From contig CAJYPV010000022.1 in assembly GCA_913776825.1 (NCBI GenBank), positions 124,001-188,000 on the forward strand: DNA of 64,000 nt, read 5' to 3'. The notes below the pieces were generated by a model, which was not told the origin of the DNA, did not search any database, and saw only the letters and a program-made list of their open reading frames with translations. Source of the stretch: Burkholderiaceae bacterium. GTDB lineage: Bacteria > Pseudomonadota > Gammaproteobacteria > Burkholderiales > Burkholderiaceae_C. Made by a program: the position numbers and the translations under genes. Of the stretch, positions 29,334 through 38,289 are shown piece after piece. How positions within the stretch are numbered: the stretch's first letter is position 1; every line of letters begins with the position of its first letter.

Positions 29334-29352
29334 CACCGGCTCGGGCAGTCGA

Positions 29353-30609
29353 TCAGGCGCCGAACAGGCGGCGCACCTGCGTCACGATGCCGTGCAGATC
29401 GGCCTCGCTGAGGTCCTGATGGCAGGCCAGTTGCAGCACATGGTGGGACCAGGCCACCCCCGCATCGCCGGGCAGCGCCGGCACGCCGGGCCAGAGCCGA
29501 TCCCAACGCGACACCGGCACGCCCAGGCGACGCATTTCCAGATAACCCGGATCGGGCGTGCGCACCCACAGCGGGAACACATACGGCGCGCTGTCCGCAG
29601 GCAACTGCGGCATCAGCGGATGAAAGCCCGCATCGCCTTGGAACGCCTGCAGCAGATGGGCGTAATGCCGGCGTCGCGCGTCGACGATGCGCTGGCGCGG
29701 CACCCGCGTCGAGACCCAGCCGCTCGCGGCCGTCAGCGCGCGGTGCGACAAGGGCAGGTCGATCAGCGCCATGTTGGCATCGACGTCCTCCACCCGTTCC
29801 TCCGGCGCGGCGGCCGCGGCGGTGGTGGTGTCGCCGATCGGCGCGGCGGGCTCGGCGAAGCGCACCGGGGCCGGTCGGCGCAACAGGCCGCGCAACGCGA
29901 ACACGCCGCGGATCAGCCGGTTCAAACCGGTCAGCCGATCATGGCTGGCGCCCATGTGCAGGATGTCCGCCGCCGCCTTGATCTGCTGCAGCGAGGACGC
30001 CGGCGTGAGCGCGGGCAGCGTCAGGTCCGGCCGGTTGAGCGCCAGGATGCCGCCCTCGGGCGTGGGAAAGAATTTGGTCAGGCTGGCGATCGCCACGTCG
30101 CCCCAGCCGCCGACGGGCCGGCTGCCGCTGCGACCGAACATCGCATGGGCGCAGTCCTCGATCAGCGCGATGCCGCGCGCATCACACCAGGCGCGGTTGG
30201 CGTCCATCGGCTGCGGCAAGCCGAAGTAATGGGTCGCGAGCATCGCCTTCGCGCGGACCGGCGCATGGGCCTGCAGCCAGTCGAGGCGCGGCGCGCCCTG
30301 CGCATCGATCGGATAGAACACCGCCTGCGCGCCCAGCGTCAGCACCGGCGCGACCATGGTCGGGCAGTGGTAGCTGGGCACCAGCACCACATCGTCCGGG
30401 CCCACGCCGACGCATTCCAGCGCCAGCAGGATCGCGGCGCGGCCGCTGGTGGTCAGCTGATGGCGCGGATGGGTCAGCAGGCTGGGCAGCGCCGCGTCGC
30501 GCGGACCCTGGAAGGTCTGCCAGCCCATCACCGGCAGGCGCGGCGGCACCGCATGCGGCGCGCTGCGGGCGGTCGTCGCGGCGGAAGAGGGCGAGGAAGC
30601 GGTGATCAC
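29353..30609 (-). CDS. DegT/DnrJ/EryC1/StrS-type PLP aminotransferase
   Basis: Converts a keto-sugar into an amino-sugar for the polysaccharide. The 418 residues contain the fold's PLP region (TSGRAAILLALECVG, VLVPSYHCPTMVAPVLTLGA, ALIEDCAHAMFG) and the position for the Schiff-base Lys in IASLTKFFPTPEGG. AGGAG nine bases before a GTG at 30607-30609 decides the start; the longer in-frame ATG upstream lies in the preceding gene and gives an Arg-rich leader. The N-terminal 25 residues are Ser/Ala-rich. Part of the minus-strand exopolysaccharide run. Confidence 0.85.
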   Translation of the reverse strand: MITASSPSSAATTARSAPHAVPPRLPVMGWQTFQGPRDAALPSLLTHPRHQLTTSGRAAILLALECVGVGPDDVVLVPSYHCPTMVAPVLTLGAQAVFYPIDAQGAPRLDWLQAHAPVRAKAMLATHYFGLPQPMDANRAWCDARGIALIEDCAHAMFGRSGSRPVGGWGDVAIASLTKFFPTPEGGILALNRPDLTLPALTPASSLQQIKAAADILHMGASHDRLTGLNRLIRGVFALRGLLRRPAPVRFAEPAAPIGDTTTAAAAAPEERVEDVDANMALIDLPLSHRALTAASGWVSTRVPRQRIVDARRRHYAHLLQAFQGDAGFHPLMPQLPADSAPYVFPLWVRTPDPGYLEMRRLGVPVSRWDRLWPGVPALPGDAGVAWSHHVLQLACHQDLSEADLHGIVTQVRRLFGA

Positions 30610-30631
30610 GGACGGCGTCTCCTGCGGCCGA

Positions 30632-31567
30632 TCAGCCGGCGTGGGCTGACGAGGCGCCCATCGATGCGCCCATCGATGCGCCCGACGCCGCACCGTTCGG
30701 CGCCGCAGCCGGAGCGACGCCGGAAGCCGCCCCTGACGGCAAAGCGGCCGACGCCGCACTGCCCGGCGCCGATGCGCCAGCAGCCGGCGCGGAGGCGGCG
30801 TCGTCCGGCAGCACCAGGTCCGCCGGCCAGCGGTTCAGGGCCATCAGGCGCTGCTTCAGCGCGGGATGCCGCATGCCGGCGCCATAGCTGCGCCGGGCGG
30901 CGTCCACCGCCATGTCGATCTCATTGAGGTCCAGCGCGACCATGCCGACGTTGTAGACGGTGAAGGCGCTGTCGCCCACCTGGCGCGAGGCTTCTTCCAG
31001 CTGACGCTTCGCATCGGCCGGACGCTTGTTGTTGTTGAGGTAGGTGGCGTAGAGCAGCCGGGCGATCGTGTCCTTGGGCCGCCACAGCAGCGCACGCTGG
31101 AAGTAGCAATCCACGGTGTAGCGGGCATCGGGCGGCTTGGGCCGCTTGGTCAGCTCACCGTAGTTCATCATCGAGACCAAGGCGCGGTGATGGTTCGGGA
31201 ACGCGCGCAGCGTGTAGTCCAGATCGGCGCCGATCGAGCCCCGCTTGCAGTACACCAGCGCTTCGCAGCTCTCGATGAAGTGGGCGCCTTCGACCAGTTG
31301 CAGCGGCGACATCTCATTGGTCACCGGATCGATCGGGGGCAGGTCCTTCCAGTCGCGGTAATCATGCGGACCGTAGTTGTTGGTGAGGCTGCCGCAGGCA
31401 GTCGATTGGGCGACGCCCACGCCCGCCACCGACAGGCCGATCAGCGACAGCGTCACCGTCCGCAACAGCCGGCCGGCCGATCCGCGCGCGGTCGACGAGG
31501 TGTTGTCCGAGGCTCGCGCCCCAGGCAGCAGACGGACGGGCAGCGGCGGTCGATGAAGCAAGGGCAT
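30632..31567 (-). CDS. TPR-like exported protein of the XrtA locus
   Basis: A 311-residue protein with a hydrophobic export signal (about residues 37-53, TVTLSLIGLSVAGVGVAQS) and a Cys-containing domain (TACGSLTNNYGPHDYRDWKDLPP, CEALVYCKRG, YTVDCYFQRALLWRPKD), then TPR-like helices and an Ala/Ser/Gly-rich tail (about 256-311). The tail ends GASMGASMGASSAHAG, a tandem repeat. Proteins of this shape sit in XrtA clusters of this order and probably act in the periplasm during polymer export; no function is proved. GGAG precedes the ATG at 31565-31567. Confidence 0.65.
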   Translation of the reverse strand: MPLLHRPPLPVRLLPGARASDNTSSTARGSAGRLLRTVTLSLIGLSVAGVGVAQSTACGSLTNNYGPHDYRDWKDLPPIDPVTNEMSPLQLVEGAHFIESCEALVYCKRGSIGADLDYTLRAFPNHHRALVSMMNYGELTKRPKPPDARYTVDCYFQRALLWRPKDTIARLLYATYLNNNKRPADAKRQLEEASRQVGDSAFTVYNVGMVALDLNEIDMAVDAARRSYGAGMRHPALKQRLMALNRWPADLVLPDDAASAPAAGASAPGSAASAALPSGAASGVAPAAAPNGAASGASMGASMGASSAHAG

Positions 31568-31579
31568 GCGGGTCTCCGT

Positions 31580-32722
31580 TCAGTCCACGCCGGCGGATGA
31601 GGCCGGAGCGGACGAGGCGTCGCTGGCCGCGGCGGCGTGCGGCGCGGTGGGGGTGTCGAAGGGCGAAGCGGGCAGCGCCGGCGTGGCGGCGGCGGGGAGC
31701 GCATGTCCCGTCGCCACGGCGGGCGTCATCAGCGTGCTGCTCGGGATGTCCGAGCGCGCGCTCGTGCCGGCGACCGGCGTGTGATGGAGCCGCTGGATCA
31801 GCCAGCTCACCGTCCATTGTTCGACCTGCTCGCGCCAGTCGGCGCTGGCGCAGGTGTGGTCGGCCTCGGGCAGATCATGACGTTGGACGGTGGGCCGGTT
31901 CAGCAGGCCGGTCCACGCCGCGCCGCCATCGCCGCAGCGGTCCAGGAATTCCTTGGCGACATAGTCATCGCCGGACAGCATCACCAGCACCGGACCACCG
32001 AAATGGCGCAGGCCATCGGCCATCTGCTCGGTGTAGTGGCGGTCGTCGGTGGTGCCGGCGCGTCCACCGCCTTCGCCGCTGGCAGCACCGCCACGGCTTT
32101 GCCGAAGCTTGCCGAGCAACTCGCGCACGGCCGACCAGCCGACCCGGCCGCTGAGCAGCTTGCGCCAGAACGCCCCTTGTCGCAGCCGCTCCAGGTAGTA
32201 ATGCCGGACCTGCGTGCGGGCGAGGCTGGCCTCGGTCCGCACCCACGGATTCAGCAGGCTCAGACCGGCGATGCGCGGGTCCCGGCGACGATGCACATAC
32301 AGCAGCGCCGCCGAGGCCGCATCGCACAGGCCCCACAGCACCACGCGGCGCAGCGCCGGGCGCTCGCGCTGCCAGGCATCGAGCGCGGCGGAAATGTCGT
32401 CATCGACCGTGCTGAAGGCGCGGGCATCGCCCTCGGCATCGCCCATGCCGCGATAGTCGAAACGCAGGCAGGCGATGCCCTGTGCCGCCAGCGTGCGGGC
32501 CAGCAAGGTGAACTGGCGATGCGCGCCGACGCGGTATTGCGGGCCGCCCACGATCAGCAGCACGCCCAGGTCGGAACCGCCGATCAGCGGCTCGCTCAGC
32601 ATGCCGGGCAGCGCATGACCGTGGCAGTCGATGGTCAGGAGCGTGTCGCGGTGACGCGCAGCGACGCGAGTGCGTGCGGTCGGCATCGAGGACAGCGAAT
32701 CAGGCAGGGGCGTGGGGCTCAT
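31580..32722 (-). CDS. Exosortase A-associated hydrolase 1 (alpha/beta fold)
   Basis: A 380-residue alpha/beta-hydrolase of the TIGR03100 type. Residues 10-320 hold CLRFDYRGMGDAEGD and VLWGLCDAASAALLY at the nucleophile elbow, where G-L-C-D-A-A places Cys instead of Ser, and a His in ADHTCASADWREQVEQW. The C-terminal 55 residues are Ala/Ser/Pro/Thr-rich and look disordered. ATG 32722 is preferred to the start nine codons upstream. It lies 31 bases after hydrolase 2. A role in releasing or transferring the acyl group made by the neighbouring ACP system is inference. Confidence 0.85.
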   Translation of the reverse strand: MSPTPLPDSLSSMPTARTRVAARHRDTLLTIDCHGHALPGMLSEPLIGGSDLGVLLIVGGPQYRVGAHRQFTLLARTLAAQGIACLRFDYRGMGDAEGDARAFSTVDDDISAALDAWQRERPALRRVVLWGLCDAASAALLYVHRRRDPRIAGLSLLNPWVRTEASLARTQVRHYYLERLRQGAFWRKLLSGRVGWSAVRELLGKLRQSRGGAASGEGGGRAGTTDDRHYTEQMADGLRHFGGPVLVMLSGDDYVAKEFLDRCGDGGAAWTGLLNRPTVQRHDLPEADHTCASADWREQVEQWTVSWLIQRLHHTPVAGTSARSDIPSSTLMTPAVATGHALPAAATPALPASPFDTPTAPHAAAASDASSAPASSAGVD

Positions 32723-32753
32723 GACACGTCGGACAGGCGAGGGGAGCACACGC

Positions 32754-33620
32754 TCAGGCGGCGGCAGCGGCGGGCGCAGCGGCGCACACGGCCTGCACGC
32801 TGGCCTCGATCAGCAGCGGCGCTTCTTCGATTTCGGAGGCGGCCCAGAACGACGGGCCGCGCACGACCGCCGTCTCCACGGCTGCGCCGTGGGCGCGCCA
32901 GGCCTGGCTGGCGGTCTCGGCGGCGGGCGTGAGCGTGGCGGCGTCGCGGCTGGAGACCTCGAACCAGACCACGCGCGTCACGCCGTCCACCGGCTTGAGC
33001 TGAGCCTGTTCCAGGCCGAGCGCCAACGCTGGCGACAGGCGGTAGCCGGCCACTTCCACGGCCTCGTTCCGGCTGAGCGCCTCACGCAGGCTTTGCAGCG
33101 CGCCCTTGGCCTGGCCGCCAATCAGATCGGCCGCCACCTTCAGCCGCAGGAACTGCTGCAACTGCAGCTTGCCGGCGGTGACCGGCTGCCAGAGCAGCAG
33201 ATGCACGGGACGCTGCATCGAGGGCGCCAGCGCCGCCGCGACCGGGCCGGCCAGCAGCGCACCGGCGCGCAGGCCCCACAGCCACAGCGGCGTGCCCGAC
33301 GCAGCCGGCAGCCGATCGGCCAGCCAGCGGGCACCGAGCCGGGCATCGTCGATCCAGTCGGCCCAGCGGGCATCGGCGAAATCGCCGTCGCTGTCGCCGC
33401 AGCCGAGCAGGTCCATCACCAGCACGTCGACGCCGGCGGCGGCGAAGGCCCGGGCGGCCAGCGCGGTCATGCGGCGCGACTTGTTCATTTCCTCGCCGAA
33501 GGGCGGCAGCCACAGCATCTGCGCACGGGGCGTGACGACGCCCTGCGCGGGATGGAACACGCACAGTCGCTGGCCGCGCTCACCGGCATCCAGGAAGAAT
33601 GGGTGGCTCGCGGCGGTCAT
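32754..33620 (-). CDS. Exosortase A-associated hydrolase 2 (alpha/beta fold)
   Basis: A 288-residue protein of the TIGR03101 type. It keeps the fold (VLVMDLLGCGDSDGDFADARW, LWLWGLRAGALLAGPVAAAL) but the nucleophile elbow reads GLRAG, with Arg at the Ser position, so classic hydrolase chemistry is unlikely. It ends with an Ala-rich tail. It lies between ACP and hydrolase 1, a conserved order in exosortase A loci. It may act as a non-catalytic partner of hydrolase 1 or as a binding protein. Confidence 0.85.
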   Translation of the reverse strand: MTAASHPFFLDAGERGQRLCVFHPAQGVVTPRAQMLWLPPFGEEMNKSRRMTALAARAFAAAGVDVLVMDLLGCGDSDGDFADARWADWIDDARLGARWLADRLPAASGTPLWLWGLRAGALLAGPVAAALAPSMQRPVHLLLWQPVTAGKLQLQQFLRLKVAADLIGGQAKGALQSLREALSRNEAVEVAGYRLSPALALGLEQAQLKPVDGVTRVVWFEVSSRDAATLTPAAETASQAWRAHGAAVETAVVRGPSFWAASEIEEAPLLIEASVQAVCAAAPAAAAA

Positions 33621-33639
33621 GGCCAGGACAGCCGCCCGC

Positions 33640-33891
33640 TCAGGCGGCCAGCTTCTGATCGACGAAGTCGGTCAGCGCGCCCACGGTGGCGAACGTGGCG
33701 CCGTCGATCTCGTCGTCATCCATCACGATGCCGAACTGCTCTTCCAGGGCGGTGATCAGGCTGACCACGGCCATCGAGTCCAGTTCGGGAAGGGCGCCCA
33801 GCAGCGCGGTGTCGCTCGTGAAGGCCTTGGCGCGGCCTTCCAGGCTGAGGACATCGTCGAGGATGTCGAGCAGGTGTTGTTGGGTGTTCAT
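33640..33891 (-). CDS. Acyl carrier protein of the XrtA locus
   Basis: An 83-residue carrier protein with the phosphopantetheine Ser at residue 39 (PELDSMAVVSLI), the Asp before it and the acidic second helix (FGIVMDDDEIDG). ATG at 33889-33891 gives the normal length; a longer upstream frame runs through the divergent promoter region. First gene of the ten-gene minus-strand run, 19 bases before hydrolase 2, and opposite the AMP-ligase that probably loads it. Confidence 0.93.
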   Translation of the reverse strand: MNTQQHLLDILDDVLSLEGRAKAFTSDTALLGALPELDSMAVVSLITALEEQFGIVMDDDEIDGATFATVGALTDFVDQKLAA

Positions 33892-34096
33892 GTTCGGGGC
33901 GGATCTTAACTGTGGCCCTCTGGCGGACCGGTCCGGGCGGCCCCCCCATCCCAAGGGGATCCCACGGGTCTGGGGGGCGCTGTCGGGCCCTGCGGCCGGC
34001 AGGCTGCATGCGATACTTTTTCGTCATTGTTCCCGAGTCCCGTCCACCGTCCGCACCGCGTGTGCGCGCACGGTCCGCGACAGCGACCGCCCGCCC
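33892..34096. promoter_or_regulatory. Divergent control region of the XrtA-type locus
   Basis: 205 bases between the ACP and ligase starts, which should hold promoters for both arms of the locus. An AT-rich patch (GCGATACTTTTTCGTCATT, about 34010-34028) is the best candidate for the ligase promoter; no repeat or known operator is seen. Confidence 0.4.
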
Positions 34097-35731
34097 ATGC
34101 CCGCCACCGACAGCCACCTGCTTCCGCACCTCATCCGGCTCAGCGCCGAACGCGATCCGCAGGCCATCGCGCTGCGCGACGGCGCCCGCAGCCTGGACTA
34201 CGCCACCCTCGATGCGCAAGTGCAGGCGCTGGCGCAGGGGCTGCTGTCGCTCGGCCTGGGGCGCGCCGAGCGGGTGGGCATCTACCTGGACAAGCGGATC
34301 GAGACCGTGGTGGCCAGCTTCGCCGCGCCGGCGGCCGGCGGCGTGTTCGTGCCGATCAATCCGATCCTGAAGGCCGACCAGGTCGGCTTCATCGTGCGGG
34401 ATTGCGAGGTGCGCATCCTCATCACCTCGCGCGAACGGTATGCGACGCTGCAGCCGGTGCTGGCGGATTGCCCCTCGCTGCGCCAGGTGGTGCTGGTCGA
34501 TGCCGCGCCGGATGCACAGCCGACCGCGGGCCCGTCGTCGTCGGCCGCGGGCTGGCTGCGGTATGCCGATCTGCTGGACACGCCTGCGCAGGCGGTGCAT
34601 CGGGTGATCGACACCGACATGGTGGCGATCCTCTACACCTCCGGCTCCACCGGCCGACCCAAGGGCGTGGTGCTGTCCCATCGCAACATGGTCGCCGGCG
34701 CGAAGAGCGTCGCGAGCTACCTGGGCAATCGGCCCGAGGACCGGCTGCTGGCCGCGTTGCCGCTGTCCTTCGATGCCGGCTTCAGCCAGTTGACGACGGC
34801 CTTCCACAGCGGCGCGTCGGTGTCGCTGCTCAACTACCTGCTGCCGCGCGATGTGCTGAAGGCGCTGGCGCGGGACCGCATCACCGGTCTGACGGCGGTG
34901 CCGCCGCTCTACATCCAGCTGGCGCAACTCGAGTGGCCGGCGGAGATCGATGCGCATCTGCGCTACTTCGCCAACACCGGTGGCCGCATGCCGCGCGAGA
35001 CGCTGGGCCTGCTGCGCCAGCGGGTGCCGAGCGCGCAGCCCTTCCTGATGTACGGTCTGACCGAAGCCTTCCGCTCGACCTACCTGCCGCCTGAGGAGGT
35101 CGATCGCCGGCCCGATTCCATCGGCCGTGCGATTCCGAATGCCGAGATCCTGGTGCTGCGCGAGGACGGCACGCCGTGCGCGCCGGACGAGCCGGGCGAG
35201 CTGGTGCATCGCGGCGCGCTGGTCGGCCTGGGCTACTGGAACGATGCGGAGAAAACCGCCGAGCGCTATCGCCTGCTGCCGGCGGGCGCGCCGGGCCGCG
35301 AAGCCGGCCTGCAGTTGCCGGAATACGCGGTGTTCTCCGGCGATACCGTGCGCATGGATGCGCAAGGCTTCCTCTATTTCATCGGCCGCCGCGATGAAAT
35401 GATCAAGACCTCCGGCTACCGGGTCAGTCCGACCGAGGTGGAAGAGATCCTCTACGCGACCCAGCTGGTCGGCGAATGCGTGGCCTTCGGCGTCGATCAT
35501 CCGACGCTGGGCCAGGCCATCCAGGTGATGGCCACGCCGCCCGCCGGCGCCACGTCGCTCGACAGCGCGGCGCTGCTGGCCGCCTGTCGCGCCCGCATGC
35601 CGGCCTACATGATCCCGGCCGGCGTGGTCGAGAAGACCGGCCCGTTGCCGCGCAACCCCAACGGCAAGATCGACCGCAAGCTGCTGAGCACCGAATGGCT
35701 CGCGCAACGTGACGACGCCGCCCACTCCTGA
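34097..35731 (+). CDS. Acyl-CoA/ACP ligase, exosortase A-associated (AMP-forming)
   Basis: Adenylates a carboxylic acid and passes it to a thiol, probably the ACP encoded opposite. The 544 residues carry the AMP-binding loop YTSGSTGRPKGVVLSHRN (about 178-195), MYGLTEAF, the GDTVRMDAQGFLYFIGRRDE hinge and the C-terminal catalytic Lys in NPNGKIDRK. Matches the TIGR03098 type found in exosortase A loci. ATG 34097 (MPATDSHLLPHLIR) is the conserved start; a frame that opens 137 codons earlier has no support. It ends directly against the decarboxylase start. Confidence 0.92.
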   Translation: MPATDSHLLPHLIRLSAERDPQAIALRDGARSLDYATLDAQVQALAQGLLSLGLGRAERVGIYLDKRIETVVASFAAPAAGGVFVPINPILKADQVGFIVRDCEVRILITSRERYATLQPVLADCPSLRQVVLVDAAPDAQPTAGPSSSAAGWLRYADLLDTPAQAVHRVIDTDMVAILYTSGSTGRPKGVVLSHRNMVAGAKSVASYLGNRPEDRLLAALPLSFDAGFSQLTTAFHSGASVSLLNYLLPRDVLKALARDRITGLTAVPPLYIQLAQLEWPAEIDAHLRYFANTGGRMPRETLGLLRQRVPSAQPFLMYGLTEAFRSTYLPPEEVDRRPDSIGRAIPNAEILVLREDGTPCAPDEPGELVHRGALVGLGYWNDAEKTAERYRLLPAGAPGREAGLQLPEYAVFSGDTVRMDAQGFLYFIGRRDEMIKTSGYRVSPTEVEEILYATQLVGECVAFGVDHPTLGQAIQVMATPPAGATSLDSAALLAACRARMPAYMIPAGVVEKTGPLPRNPNGKIDRKLLSTEWLAQRDDAAHS

Positions 35732-37075
35732 ATGCCCAAGGCCCCGCCTGTGACGACCGACGACCCGACCCTCGCCAGCCCGACCGGCGCCACCGGCCCG
35801 ACCTCCAGCCAGAGCCCGAACGCAGGCCCCGGCACCGCGCCAACCAAAGTGCCGCCGCAGCATGTGCCGATGGACCAGTTCGCGGTCGAGGCAGGCGAGC
35901 TGCTGATCGGCGGCCAGCGCTTGAGCCGGCTCGCCGACCGCATCGGCCGCACGCCGTTCTATGCCTGTGATCGGCAACTGCTGACGCATCGGGTGCAGAG
36001 CCTGCGCGCGGCCTTGCCGGCCGGCATCGAGCTGCATTTCGCGATGAAGGCCAATCCGATGCCGGCCGTGGTGGCCCACATGGCCGCGCTGGTCGACGGC
36101 ATCGATGTGGCGTCGGGCGGCGAATTGCAGGTGGCGCTGGATGCAGGCGCCGATCCGCGGGAGATCAGCTTCGCCGGCCCCGGCAAAAGCGCGCTGGAGC
36201 TGAAGCAGGCACTGGCGGCCGGCATCCTGATCAACATCGAATCCTTCCGCGAAGTGGCGCTGCTGCGCGAGCTGTCCGCCGAGACCGGCTATGCGGCGCG
36301 CGTGGCGGTGCGGGTGAATCCGGACTTCGAGCTGAAGTCCTCCGGCATGAAGATGGGCGGCGGGCCGAAGCAGTTCGGCGTGGATGCCGAGCAGGTGCCG
36401 GCGTTGCTGGCGCAGATCGGCGAGGCGGGCCTGGGCTTCGAAGGCTTCCATCTCTTCGCCGGATCGCAGAACCTCAAGCCGGAGGCGATCGTCGAGGCGC
36501 AGCAAAAGAGCTTCGAGCTGGCGCTGCGGTTGTCGCAGTCGGCCCCGGCGCCGGTGCGGGTGCTCAACCTGGGCGGTGGTTTCGGCATTCCGTATTTCCC
36601 GGGTGAGCAGCGCCTGGATCTGGCGCCCATCGCGGCCAATCTGGCGGCGCTGCAACAGCGTGCAGCTTCGGAGATGCCGGGCGCGCGACTGGTCATCGAG
36701 CTGGGTCGTTATCTGGTCGGCGAGGCCGGCGTGTATGTGTGCCGCGTGGTCGATCGCAAGGTCTCGCGCGGTCAGGTCTATCTGGTGACCGATGGCGGGC
36801 TGCATCACCATCTGGCGGCGTCCGGCAATTTTGGTCAGGTGATCCGCAAGAACTATCCGGTGGCGATCGGCAATCGCATGGGCGAGCCGCTGGAGCCTGG
36901 CGTGTCGGTGGTCGGGCCCTTGTGCACGCCGCTGGATCTGCTGGGCGAGCGCATGAGCCTGGCGCATGCGGAGCCGGGCGATCTGGTGGTGGTGTTCCAG
37001 TCCGGCGCGTACGGCATCACCGCCAGTCCGCAGAATTTCCTGAGCCATCCCGCCGCTGCCGAGGTGCTGGTGTGA
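35732..37075 (+). CDS. PLP-dependent decarboxylase, exosortase A-associated
   Basis: A fold-III (alanine racemase-like) decarboxylase of the TIGR03099 type, related to diaminopimelate and ornithine decarboxylases. The PLP Lys lies in FAMKANPMPAV (K106 counting from 35732), the Cys of the active site in GPLCTPLD, and the C-terminus SGAYGITASPQNFLSHP is typical. The first 46 residues are Pro/Thr/Ser/Ala-rich and a second ATG at 35870 (MDQFAVEAGELLIGG) fits the family start better; the ATG at 35732 abuts the ligase stop. It probably decarboxylates an amino acid, perhaps while bound to the ACP (inference), and overlaps the acyltransferase gene by four bases. Confidence 0.9.
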   Translation: MPKAPPVTTDDPTLASPTGATGPTSSQSPNAGPGTAPTKVPPQHVPMDQFAVEAGELLIGGQRLSRLADRIGRTPFYACDRQLLTHRVQSLRAALPAGIELHFAMKANPMPAVVAHMAALVDGIDVASGGELQVALDAGADPREISFAGPGKSALELKQALAAGILINIESFREVALLRELSAETGYAARVAVRVNPDFELKSSGMKMGGGPKQFGVDAEQVPALLAQIGEAGLGFEGFHLFAGSQNLKPEAIVEAQQKSFELALRLSQSAPAPVRVLNLGGGFGIPYFPGEQRLDLAPIAANLAALQQRAASEMPGARLVIELGRYLVGEAGVYVCRVVDRKVSRGQVYLVTDGGLHHHLAASGNFGQVIRKNYPVAIGNRMGEPLEPGVSVVGPLCTPLDLLGERMSLAHAEPGDLVVVFQSGAYGITASPQNFLSHPAAAEVLV

Positions 37076-38121
37076 GCGCGTCGCCGCGCCTGGCGCAACT
37101 GGATGCGCTGCGCGGCCTGGCGGCCTTGTCGGTGGTGCTGTTCCATTACACGACGCGGTATGACGCGCTGTATGGCCACACCGCCGCGCCGTGGTTCTCG
37201 GTGCCGTGGGGGCATGTGGGCGTCAACCTGTTCTTCATGATCAGCGGCTTCGTGATCTTCATGACACTGGAGCGCACGCCGCGGCCGATGGATTTCGTGG
37301 TCTCGCGATTCAGTCGGCTCTATCCCGCGTACTGGGGCGCCTTGCTGCTGACCTTCGGTCTGACGCATCTGCTGGGCTTGCCCGGCAAGACGGTGGGCTG
37401 GGAGGCGCTGCTGGTGAATCTGTCGATGGTGCAGGGCATGTTCGGCGTGGCGCATGTGGACGGCGTGTATTGGACGCTGGAGGTGGAACTGCTGTTCTAC
37501 GCCTGGGCGCTGCTGAGCCATCGGCTGGGCGGCGCTGCGGGGTTGCGGTACTTCCTCTTCGGCTGTCTGGCGCTGCGGCTGGTGTATCTGGGATTCAGCA
37601 GCATCTGGCAGATCGATCTGCCCTGGATGGGCCAGCGCTGGCTGCTGCTGCCCTACATCAGCTGGTTCGCGCTCGGCGTGGCGATCTACCGCATCAGCCG
37701 GGTCGACACGCTGCCCCGCGCGGACACGGCGCTGGCGGTCGCGTCGGTCCTGGTGATCGGCCTGGCGGATGGCTGGGGCATGGCGGCCCTGGCGCTCGCC
37801 TTCTTCGCGCTGCTGTTCGGCGCGGCGAGGGCCCGCTTCCGCGCGCTGGAGCATCCGGTGTGGCTGTGGCTGGGCGCGATCTCCTACACCCTCTATCTGC
37901 TGCATGAAAACATCGGCTGGGCGGTGATCCGCCGGGTGGAGGAACTGGGCGGGTCCGTCCCGCTGGCGATCGGCGTGGCGCTGGCGCTGTCGCTCGCACT
38001 CGCGCATGGATTGACGACCTGGGTCGAGCAGCCGGCCATGCGGTGGATCCGGCGGCGCCATGCGCGCGCCGTTGCGCCGGTCGCGTCGAGCCGCGAGCCA
38101 GAGTCGCGCGCGATCTCCTGA
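37072..38121 (+). CDS. Membrane acyltransferase (acyltransferase-3/OafA type)
   Basis: A 349-residue polytopic enzyme that O-acylates cell-surface glycans in the inner membrane. Opens with the family motif PRLAQLDALRGLAALSVVLFHYTTRYD, including the RxxxxxR-like and H residues, and FFMISGFVIFMTLE; about ten hydrophobic segments follow. GTG 37072 overlaps the decarboxylase stop (GTGA), which both sets the start and couples the two genes. It probably acetylates the polysaccharide of this locus. Confidence 0.88.
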   Translation: MSASPRLAQLDALRGLAALSVVLFHYTTRYDALYGHTAAPWFSVPWGHVGVNLFFMISGFVIFMTLERTPRPMDFVVSRFSRLYPAYWGALLLTFGLTHLLGLPGKTVGWEALLVNLSMVQGMFGVAHVDGVYWTLEVELLFYAWALLSHRLGGAAGLRYFLFGCLALRLVYLGFSSIWQIDLPWMGQRWLLLPYISWFALGVAIYRISRVDTLPRADTALAVASVLVIGLADGWGMAALALAFFALLFGAARARFRALEHPVWLWLGAISYTLYLLHENIGWAVIRRVEELGGSVPLAIGVALALSLALAHGLTTWVEQPAMRWIRRRHARAVAPVASSREPESRAIS

Positions 38122-38289
38122 TCCTCGGACGTGCCTGGGCTTGGGCGCTTGGCTCCGATCTCATCGTCGACACCCATCGGGCAGGTTCGTGTGCAGGTCG
38201 AAGCTCGCGCGGGTGATCGTCCCCTGCGCCGCCGGGGTCGGCCTGATCGCCGATGATCCGGGTTCGACGATGCAGGACTCAACAGCCAG

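Noticed and set aside
33716..37048. A 1110-codon minus-strand frame opposite the ligase and decarboxylase genes
   Set aside because: Antisense shadow; the plus strand holds intact catalytic motifs of both enzymes.
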